From positions 1-19,266 of the forward strand of contig JAICKM010000034.1 in NCBI GenBank assembly GCA_025927935.1: a stretch of 19,266 bases of DNA, in the 5' to 3' direction. The position numbers and the translations under genes were made by a program. Below the pieces are notes generated by a model. That model did no database searches. It saw nothing but the letters and a program-made list of their open reading frames with translations, and was not told the DNA's origin. Position 1 is the first letter of the stretch. The number at the start of each line of letters is the position of its first letter. The DNA is from Chloroflexia bacterium. GTDB lineage: Bacteria; Chloroflexota; Chloroflexia; QHBQ01; JADMIH01. Below are positions 13,807 through 19,266 of the stretch, in pieces.

Positions 13807-15267
13807 TTACGCCGGGGCTTCGACGGCGCTCGGCGCGAGGCCGACCACCCGCTCACCTTCGGTGATGGTCTTGTAGATATTCCAGGCTTGCACGATGCCG
13901 CTGATGACAATCAGGGAGCCGGAGAGGGCGCGCACCGCCATGTACGGCCGGATCTCCGGCAGGGTCCACTGCACGCTCTGGCCGTTGAGCCAGGCCGCGC
14001 CCTGAACCAGACCGGCCACCTGCAAGCTGATCATCATCAGCAGGAAGCCGATGGTGATGAGCCAGAACTGAATCTCGGCCAGGCCCGGATTGTGGATACG
14101 CCGCCGCATTACGACCGGAATAATATAGTAGATGGCGCCCATGGCCCAGAACGAGAAGGTGCCCAGCAGCGCCAGGTGGGCGTGGCCGACGATCCAGTTG
14201 GTGAAGTGGATCAGCCGGTTAAAGCCCTGGATGGACTGGAACGGCCCCTGCACGCAGGTGATAAAGTAGAAGATGGTGCCGACAATCATAAACTTGAGGG
14301 GCACACTCTCGTATATCTTGCCCCATTTGCCGCGCATCGTCAGCCAGATGTTCGCCAGGAAGGTAAAGACCGGGATAAACAGACCGAAGCTGCCCAGCAC
14401 GGCCAGGGTTTTCAGCCAGCCGGGCGTCGGCGTGCTAAGGATGTGGTGCTGGCCGACCAGGCCATAGAAGAAGGCGATGCTCCAGAAGCCGATCAGCGAC
14501 AGCAGGTGGCTGTAGAGCGGCGACCGGATAATCACCGGCACCACATAGTAGGTGATGGCGACGCCGCTGGTGGTGAACCAGTAGCCAAGCACGTTGTGCC
14601 CATAGAACCACTGCCAGATTACGTCGTCGATGCCTTGCAGGCTGCCGGAGGGGAACCCGGCCAGGTTGGTCGTGCTGAAGTTCAGAATAGGCTCCCACAT
14701 CACGTTACCGACAAAGTAGAGAGTCGGCATCCAGATCATGGTGCCCATAATGTACCAGAGGCTGACGAAGAGCTTTTTTTCCTTGCGCGCCAGGATGGTG
14801 CGAAAGATGTTGTAGGCGGTGCCGAGCAAGCCCACCATCACCAGCACGTCGATGGGCCAGATCAGCTCAGCGTACTCGCGACCCTGGGTCATGCCGTTGG
14901 AGAGTGTGGCAATCGCCAGAATGCCTACGAAGTTCCACAGCACCATCATGATGTTGCCCAACAGTTCGCTATGCAGGCGGGTGCCGCACAGCTTGGGCAC
15001 GATATACAGGAAGGCGCCGATCTGGGCCATGCTGAGCCAGAGGAAGAGCACCCCGTTGGTGTGCATCTGGCGGACCCGGCCAAACTCCAGCCAGGGGATC
15101 CCGGCAAAGGCGTCGGGACTCATCATCTCGATGGCCGCGATCAGGCCGATAAAGTCGGCGATCGTCAGCCAGAAAATCGCCGATAGCAACCAGTTGCGGG
15201 TTGCGCTGTGTTCGGCGGTGAACACCCCCGCCGTAACGGTATTCACATCTCGAAAATCTCTGCTCAT
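13807..15267 (-). CDS. ccoN: cbb3-type cytochrome c oxidase subunit I (CcoN-like)
   Basis: The 486-residue protein has about 12 membrane helices and all ligands of a C-family heme-copper oxygen reductase. His69 (QMHTN, helix II) and His364 would bind the low-spin heme. His224 (YGHNVLGYWFT, helix VI) and His274-His275 (VGQHH, helix VII) would bind CuB. His362 (VGHAH, helix X) would bind heme b3. Tyr268 lies six residues before His274, where cbb3 oxidases place the Tyr that is cross-linked to a CuB histidine. This favours an oxygen reductase over a nitric oxide reductase, whose HLWVE-type glutamate motif is absent. The predicted reaction is reduction of O2 to water with proton pumping. The partner CcoO-like gene lies immediately downstream. 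Start is ATG; length is typical. Confidence 0.9.
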   Translation of the reverse strand: MSRDFRDVNTVTAGVFTAEHSATRNWLLSAIFWLTIADFIGLIAAIEMMSPDAFAGIPWLEFGRVRQMHTNGVLFLWLSMAQIGAFLYIVPKLCGTRLHSELLGNIMMVLWNFVGILAIATLSNGMTQGREYAELIWPIDVLVMVGLLGTAYNIFRTILARKEKKLFVSLWYIMGTMIWMPTLYFVGNVMWEPILNFSTTNLAGFPSGSLQGIDDVIWQWFYGHNVLGYWFTTSGVAITYYVVPVIIRSPLYSHLLSLIGFWSIAFFYGLVGQHHILSTPTPGWLKTLAVLGSFGLFIPVFTFLANIWLTMRGKWGKIYESVPLKFMIVGTIFYFITCVQGPFQSIQGFNRLIHFTNWIVGHAHLALLGTFSFWAMGAIYYIIPVVMRRRIHNPGLAEIQFWLITIGFLLMMISLQVAGLVQGAAWLNGQSVQWTLPEIRPYMAVRALSGSLIVISGIVQAWNIYKTITEGERVVGLAPSAVEAPA

Positions 15268-15289
15268 GCGCCAAGCTCCTCCAGAGGCC

Positions 15290-16156
15290 CTAGTGCGGAA
15301 TGATACGCCAGGCCAGGACGACGGCCCCTACGGCGACAAGTCCGAGCACCACCAGCGAGACCAGATCCATGATCCCGTTCTTGGTGCTACCGGAGAGTTC
15401 GATTGGAATCCAGGTCGATACTGCTTTCATGCTCCGGGTCTCGCCCTTGGCGCCGTCCCAGATGGCGAAGGCGGCATTGGTGTTCTCGCCAATCATCAGC
15501 GGCGCTGTACCGGGGCCGGCGGGCGCCAGCTTGCGCGTGTAGATCACATACCAGTGACCGTCGCGCCAGGTGCTGGTGGCCGTCGGCGGCACACCACGCG
15601 TTTCCACGGCCTTGCCCATGCCGTTGCTGGTCAGGTTGCGTGTGCCGTTGTAGGGTTGCCCGCTGCTGAGGGCCGTCTGCTCGATGGCGGCCTTCCACTG
15701 CCAGATATTGACCAGGTTGGTGCTCTGGCCCATACACTGATATGGCAGATTTGTCGGATCCGTGGGCAATTGGATCGCGCCGGCATCGCTGGGCATATCC
15801 TTCACATAGTCGTTGCGCGTGGCATCGGCCCACGAAACCAGGAAGGCGATGTCCTGCCCGTCTTCCAGCGCGCGCACCTGCACCGCCGCGACGCTGCCGC
15901 CACCCGGCTGCCACATCTGCTGCGCGCTCAGCGGCACATCGGCGGGCGCCGACTGCTGCCAGAGCGGCGAGAACGGGTCGGTGGCCGGCACGGGCGAGTT
16001 GATCGCCGCGACGGTGATCGCCGCGTTGGCCGCGCGCACGAAGCTGACGTTCGCCAGGCTGAACAGCACGCCCGCGGCCAGCAATACCGCGAGCAGCCCG
16101 GCCGCCCGCAGGCGGGGATTGGTCTGCCACGGTTGCGTGAACCTGGTCCATTCCAT
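15290..16156 (-). CDS. Ethylbenzene-dehydrogenase gamma-like heme b protein, membrane anchored
   Basis: The 288-residue protein matches the heme b subunit type of type II DMSO-reductase-family enzymes (ethylbenzene dehydrogenase gamma, chlorate and selenate reductase C subunits). The stretch QCMGQSTNLVNIWQWKA and the RSMKAVSTWIPIEL motif are typical. In ethylbenzene dehydrogenase the heme is bound by a Met and a Lys; Met142 and Lys244 are the matching candidates here. Unlike soluble periplasmic gamma subunits it has hydrophobic segments at both ends: about 17-43 (signal or anchor) and 262-285. The heme domain should face the periplasm. No molybdenum enzyme is seen in the window; neighbours are a cytochrome bc complex upstream and a cbb3 oxidase downstream. 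It probably acts as an electron-transfer subunit in that chain. Confidence 0.75.
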   Translation of the reverse strand: MEWTRFTQPWQTNPRLRAAGLLAVLLAAGVLFSLANVSFVRAANAAITVAAINSPVPATDPFSPLWQQSAPADVPLSAQQMWQPGGGSVAAVQVRALEDGQDIAFLVSWADATRNDYVKDMPSDAGAIQLPTDPTNLPYQCMGQSTNLVNIWQWKAAIEQTALSSGQPYNGTRNLTSNGMGKAVETRGVPPTATSTWRDGHWYVIYTRKLAPAGPGTAPLMIGENTNAAFAIWDGAKGETRSMKAVSTWIPIELSGSTKNGIMDLVSLVVLGLVAVGAVVLAWRIIPH

Positions 16157-16177
16157 ACAGTCGCACCCTCTACGTGA

Positions 16178-16681
16178 TTAGCGTTCCGTCACGTGCATGC
16201 GCTCGATGAGCGAATGCCCTTGCTCGACCCAGCGCTTCACGCGCTCCGGGCCTTGCGGGTCTTGCTGGGCTTCCCAGTCCATCTGATGGGGCGCCCCATT
16301 GACGGTGGCAATACGGGCCACATGATAATGCAGGTATTGGAAAAACAGCGACGATGTCCAGACCAGCGCTTCTTTGTCCTGTTTCGAGTTGACCGTGAAC
16401 TGGGCCACCAGCCGGTCGGGCGTCGCTTCGTCGTACAGCAATTCGATATTGCGGATATGATCGGCGGCGACGATATGGTGGATCGACTCGCCGCTGGGCT
16501 GGATGTTGTGCAACTCGAACCGATGCACCTGCATGAGTGTCCGCACCCGGTCGATCACCAGGCGTTGCGCCGGGTGCAGCGGATGTTCAAACACCAGGGT
16601 GATCGGGGCGACGATGCCGGGTCCAGGCCCTGGTACTCCGGGGCCTGGAGGCTGTGGCGCAGGCGGCGAACCAGGCTGCAT
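16178..16681 (-). CDS. Unknown soluble protein with a proline/glycine-rich N-terminus
   Basis: I do not recognise this 167-residue protein. The first 24 residues are nearly all Pro, Gly and Ala, which looks like a flexible leader. The remainder is a mixed alpha/beta domain with many His residues (FEHPLHPAQ, QVHRFELHN, ESIHHIVAADH, QYLHYHVAR). There is no signal peptide, membrane helix or CxxCH. A TTG at 16687 is in frame, but the ATG at 16681 is chosen because AGGG lies 9 bases upstream of it. The gap to the preceding cytochrome c stop is 11 bases. The position between a diheme cytochrome c and a heme b protein suggests an accessory subunit or a heme or metal chaperone, by context only. Confidence 0.6.
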   Translation of the reverse strand: MQPGSPPAPQPPGPGVPGPGPGIVAPITLVFEHPLHPAQRLVIDRVRTLMQVHRFELHNIQPSGESIHHIVAADHIRNIELLYDEATPDRLVAQFTVNSKQDKEALVWTSSLFFQYLHYHVARIATVNGAPHQMDWEAQQDPQGPERVKRWVEQGHSLIERMHVTER

Positions 16682-16692
16682 AGGCAACTGCC

Positions 16693-17568
16693 CTACTGCC
16701 CCGTGCGCGCGTGTGACAGATAATCCACCAGCAAGTCCAACTCCGCGTCAGTCATCTTGATGGTCGGCATAAAGGTCGCATTCATCGGGAAAGGCTGCGG
16801 CGTGGGCGCCACCGGTCCCCCGGCGCCGGGCGTTTCCAGGCTCGGCACGGGCACGTTCAGCCACAGGTTCGGGCCGCGCTCGATGGCCGGCATGGCGCTC
16901 GGGTTCGGGATCCAGCGGCGCAGCCAGTCCGCGGAGCGCCGCGAACCGACGTCGGTCAGATCCGCCGCGACCTTACCGCCGACCGCGCCCACCTGATGGC
17001 AGTTGAGACAGCCCTTGGCGAGCATGGTCGACTTGACCTGGGCCAGCTTGGCCGGGTCGGCGGTGCCGCCGTTGAAGCCCTTGCTGCTATAGTCGGGCAA
17101 GTCCTTGTCCAGGCCGGTTGCCGACGCCGCGTGTTCGACCACCTGATCCCAGTCGCCATACTGGATGAAGGCGATGACGTGGTCGATATCTTGATTATTG
17201 AGCGATCCGCCTTCGGCGATGGACCAGGCCGGCATCTGCTCGCCAGGCTGATTGGATTTGCGCCCGCGCTCGATGGTTTTATAGACCAGCGTCGGGATGT
17301 CGTCCGGCTGGTAATTAGGGTTGGCCGCGCCGTTGATCTCCGGGCGCCAGACAGCACGGTTCAGCGCCGGGCCGATGCAGCCCTCGCCCTTGGGGCCGTG
17401 GCATTGCACGCAATATTGCGCGTAGATGCGCGTGCCGGCGGTAACCGCTTCCTCGCGGGCGGTGGCCTGGGCCGCGGGAGTGCGCTGGAAGTCCACCGCC
17501 GCATACACCAGCAGCGTCAGCAGCAAAACCACGGAGAGCGTGGCGCCCAGGATTACTTTATCTCGCAT
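16693..17568 (-). CDS. Membrane-anchored diheme cytochrome c
   Basis: The 291-residue protein has an N-terminal membrane anchor (about 5-24) and two CxxCH sites: CVQCH (Cys53, Cys56, His57) and CLNCH (Cys187, Cys190, His191). GEQMPAW (Met112) is the likely sixth ligand of the first heme, and a Met in NATFMPTIKMTD near the C-terminus is a candidate for the second. The last segment, MTDAELDLLVDYL, is the usual C-terminal cytochrome c helix. It lies directly after the cytochrome b and Rieske genes, so it probably plays the cytochrome c1 or f role, taking electrons from the Rieske centre and passing them on toward the oxidase. A Pro-rich linker (PTPQPFP) precedes the last helix. It follows the Rieske gene by 15 bases. 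Confidence 0.88.
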   Translation of the reverse strand: MRDKVILGATLSVVLLLTLLVYAAVDFQRTPAAQATAREEAVTAGTRIYAQYCVQCHGPKGEGCIGPALNRAVWRPEINGAANPNYQPDDIPTLVYKTIERGRKSNQPGEQMPAWSIAEGGSLNNQDIDHVIAFIQYGDWDQVVEHAASATGLDKDLPDYSSKGFNGGTADPAKLAQVKSTMLAKGCLNCHQVGAVGGKVAADLTDVGSRRSADWLRRWIPNPSAMPAIERGPNLWLNVPVPSLETPGAGGPVAPTPQPFPMNATFMPTIKMTDAELDLLVDYLSHARTGQ

Positions 17569-17583
17569 AGCGGTGTCACACTC

Positions 17584-18174
17584 CTAAGAAACTGGTGTGG
17601 CTTGCTTCGGCTCGTACTGCACCCGGGTGGTGATCTTCCCGGTGTTCACGCTGATCTTGCGCCCATCCAGAGTGATCTCCATAATGTCGAGCGGCGCCGG
17701 GGCCGGCCCGGCGACGTTCTGCCCGGTGCGCAGGTAGATCGAGCCGTGGCACGGGCAATGGAAGATCCCCTGGTTGGCGCCGAACGACTCATCGGGCTTC
17801 CAGGGCACCGTACACCCCAGGTGCTTACACTTCCAGTAGAGGGCAATGATGACATCCTTGCCCAGCGCCGGCTCCTGGTACCGCGAGATATAGAATTTGC
17901 CCTCGCGGAACATCAACACGTCGCCGTCCTTGATATCGTCCAACGTGCCGGCGCTGATTTTGCTGCCGAACGTGCCGATTTTACGCGGCCAGAAATAGGC
18001 CAGGAAGGCGCCGATCCCGCCCAGGCTCATCACGCCGAGCGACCCCAGCATGGTCAGGCGCAGAAAATCGCGCCGGCTGGCCCCTTCGACCAGGCCGCCC
18101 TGCGTGTCTTCGGGACCGGGCCGGGTATGGACGCGCGGCGTCAGCGTCCGCTCGGTCCGTACTTGGTGCGACAT
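17584..18174 (-). CDS. Rieske iron-sulfur protein (quinol:cytochrome c oxidoreductase)
   Basis: The 196-residue protein has a twin-arginine motif, SRRDFLRL (Arg34-Arg35), followed by an uncleaved-type hydrophobic anchor to about residue 61, as is usual for bc-type Rieske proteins exported by Tat. The cluster-binding boxes are CKHLGC (Cys116, His118, with Cys121 for the disulfide) and CPCHGS (Cys140, His143, with Cys142 for the disulfide), so a 2Fe-2S cluster with two His ligands is expected. The insertion between boxes, KPDESFGANQG, is short, like the b6f type. The gene follows the cytochrome b C-terminal gene by 36 bases and precedes the diheme cytochrome c gene. Role: takes one electron from quinol at the outer quinol site. 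Confidence 0.93.
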   Translation of the reverse strand: MSHQVRTERTLTPRVHTRPGPEDTQGGLVEGASRRDFLRLTMLGSLGVMSLGGIGAFLAYFWPRKIGTFGSKISAGTLDDIKDGDVLMFREGKFYISRYQEPALGKDVIIALYWKCKHLGCTVPWKPDESFGANQGIFHCPCHGSIYLRTGQNVAGPAPAPLDIMEITLDGRKISVNTGKITTRVQYEPKQATPVS

Positions 18175-18210
18175 TACTTTCCTCCTCTAATCCCCGCCGT
18201 AGGGGCGACC

Positions 18211-19077
18211 TTAGTGCCCGACCACGCCCGCCGCCCGCGGGTCCCAGGGCATGTACAGGGTCATGCCGCCGCCGCGCATGAAGGTGCCGACGAAGGTGAG
18301 CACAACAAAAGTGGCGACGAAGGCACTGAACAGGCCGATCACCAACTCGCTGGTGGTCAGCCCCTTGAACATCCGCTTCAGGATGACCACCAGGAGGATC
18401 ATGAAGGCGATCATAATCACGGTCGGGATGATCCAACCGGCGATGCCTTCCACCAGAATGCCCGTGGCGGTCGGCACATCGCCGAGGAAACTGAACATGC
18501 CCGGCACTCCTTCGAGGAATCCACCCTTCTTCAGCGAGGTGGACAGGGCATCTTTGAGCCGGCCCTGCGGCACGTCGAAGCCGATGAGAAAGGCCAGGAC
18601 GACGGTGGTGTAGATCATGGAGAACGCCGTGATACGCCGCCCGCGCTCATTATAGAACCAGACGCCCAGCCCGCGGGTGCCCTTATCGAAATACGGGATC
18701 GCCGCCAGGCCGATCAGGGCCACGGTCGGCACAATGACGCCGGCCAGCGCCGAGTTCATATGCAGCAGCAATTCCTGCAAGTTCAGGAAGTACCAGGGCG
18801 CCTTCGACGGGTTCGGGGTCACATCGCCGTTCGCCAGCTCTTCCAGCGGCGAGTTGACCAGCGTGGAGAGCAAGATCAGGTTGATGGTGAAGACGACGGC
18901 GCCCAGGAACTCGATGACGACCAGGTGCGGCCACACCTGCACGGTGTCGGCCTCCACGGCGGCGGGGGATACGGGCCGCGAACGGGCCGATGTGGTGAGC
19001 ACCGGTGCGCCCTTCTGCTCGGCCACGTTACGTTCGCGAATGGTCACTCCCGGAGCGGGACGGCTTTCGGTAGCCAT
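18211..19077 (-). CDS. Cytochrome b C-terminal part (subunit IV-like)
   Basis: The 288-residue protein begins with about 50 hydrophilic residues, then the C-terminal half of cytochrome b. NPSKAPWYFLNLQELLLHM lies in the loop where the quinol-oxidation site PEWY or PDWY motif is found, here APWY. Membrane helices follow at about 53-72, 107-127, 152-166, 210-232 and 243-265. Split cytochrome b, with the heme-binding four-helix part encoded by a separate upstream gene, is the plan of b6f and of several menaquinol:cytochrome c reductases. The C-terminal half here has more helices than the three of subunit IV. The partial gene to the right encodes the N-terminal part. It would form the quinol-oxidising core with the Rieske protein downstream. 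Confidence 0.85.
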   Translation of the reverse strand: MATESRPAPGVTIRERNVAEQKGAPVLTTSARSRPVSPAAVEADTVQVWPHLVVIEFLGAVVFTINLILLSTLVNSPLEELANGDVTPNPSKAPWYFLNLQELLLHMNSALAGVIVPTVALIGLAAIPYFDKGTRGLGVWFYNERGRRITAFSMIYTTVVLAFLIGFDVPQGRLKDALSTSLKKGGFLEGVPGMFSFLGDVPTATGILVEGIAGWIIPTVIMIAFMILLVVILKRMFKGLTTSELVIGLFSAFVATFVVLTFVGTFMRGGGMTLYMPWDPRAAGVVGH

Positions 19078-19110
19078 AACAAGGCTCCTTCTAAATAAGA
19101 GGTCGAATGA

Positions 19111-19266
19111 TCACTCGCGGGCGCGCCCCGCCGACCGTGCCCCGGCCGACAGGTTCTCGCCGCTGTCGCTGATGCGCGTCGTGAAGGTCAGGCCGCGCGA
19201 GAAGCCATCCTTGCGGATACGCCAGAAATGCACGGCCAGGAAGACGGAGAGCAGCAACGGCAGCCC
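19111..19266 (-). CDS. Cytochrome b N-terminal (b6-like) part, C-terminal end only
   Basis: The frame is open from the right window edge to a TGA at 19111-19113 and gives 51 residues. They start with LPLLLSVFLAVHFWRIRKDGFSRG, which is the end of the fourth helix and the following basic segment of a b6-type cytochrome b, where VHFWRIRKDG-like strings are conserved. The His in VHFW is in the region that carries the last heme ligand or its neighbour. A polar tail of about 27 residues follows. The rest of the gene lies outside the window. It ends 33 bases before the start of the cytochrome b C-terminal gene, and the two proteins together would make the quinone-binding, two-heme core of the complex. 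Confidence 0.78.
   Translation of the reverse strand, partial: GLPLLLSVFLAVHFWRIRKDGFSRGLTFTTRISDSGENLSAGARSAGRARE

Noticed and set aside
13579..15186. 535-codon + strand open frame opposite the cbb3 subunit I gene
   Set aside because: The opposite strand carries all oxidase ligands in order. This frame is a compositional shadow.
13807..15267. Nitric oxide reductase (NorB) as the identity of this subunit I
   Set aside because: The helix VI motif is YGHN and the cross-link Tyr spacing matches cbb3 oxidases. The glutamate-bearing NorB motif is absent.
15290..16156. A full type II DMSO reductase or nitrite/chlorate-converting operon
   Set aside because: Only the gamma-like heme b subunit is present. 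No molybdopterin or ferredoxin-type subunit lies in the window, so the claim is not supported.
16996..19098. 700-codon + strand open frame across cytochrome c, Rieske and cytochrome b genes
   Set aside because: It crosses three well-supported genes on the minus strand and has the same antisense composition. No domain is recognisable.

Overview
This is a GC-rich bacterial chromosomal window in which almost every base lies in or next to a gene. It holds 23 protein genes and no RNA gene, insertion sequence or CRISPR array. The host is most likely an aerobic or facultatively respiring, non-model bacterium. The mix of a MOFRL-type glycerate kinase, a GH57 branching enzyme, a split cytochrome b complex and a rearranged cbb3 oxidase would suit Chloroflexota. 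That assignment is a guess from gene content, not something read from a marker.

Left part (1-8323): mixed metabolic genes. The 3' end of a glycerate 2-kinase gene is followed on the same strand by a GH57 glycogen-branching-type enzyme. A 32-base perfect palindrome separates the latter from a convergent metallophosphoesterase. A short divergent spacer leads to a nucleotidyltransferase-fold gene that ends in a strong two-way hairpin. Four genes then read leftwards: a SAM methyltransferase, an AMP-forming acyl-CoA synthetase, an aldo/keto reductase and a second SAM methyltransferase. A 153-base spacer between the acyl-CoA synthetase and the aldo/keto reductase is built from degenerate 7-base repeats bounded by a perfect 21-base inverted repeat.

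Right part (8397 to the right edge): one leftward gene train of 14 genes with short gaps or overlaps, running past the window edge and almost entirely respiratory. In transcription order it encodes cytochrome b N-terminal part (partial), cytochrome b C-terminal part, a Tat-type Rieske protein, a diheme cytochrome c, an unknown proline-rich protein, and an ethylbenzene-dehydrogenase-gamma-like heme b protein. These are followed by a cbb3-type oxidase subunit I, a CcoO-like cytochrome c carrying an extra C-terminal heme domain, a CcoS-like small membrane protein, and a two-helix protein resembling the CcoP/FixP membrane anchor. Next come an acidic tail-anchored protein, a possible alpha/beta-barrel protein, a membrane protein with a proline-rich tail, a membrane-anchored extracytoplasmic protein, and a 683-residue heme-copper-oxidase-like protein.

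Read together, this train looks like a complete electron path from menaquinol or quinol (cytochrome b/Rieske) through membrane-bound cytochromes c to a cbb3-type oxygen reductase, with many accessory membrane subunits. The most unusual points are the last gene, whose protein is built from three clearly similar four-helix-type modules with His pairs in register and no recognisable CuB site, and the oxidase subunit shuffling. In the latter, the CcoP anchor appears as its own gene while a CcoP-like heme domain is fused to CcoO. An orphan heme b gamma-type subunit with no molybdoenzyme in view is a third oddity. GC-rich stem-loops sit at several gene boundaries.
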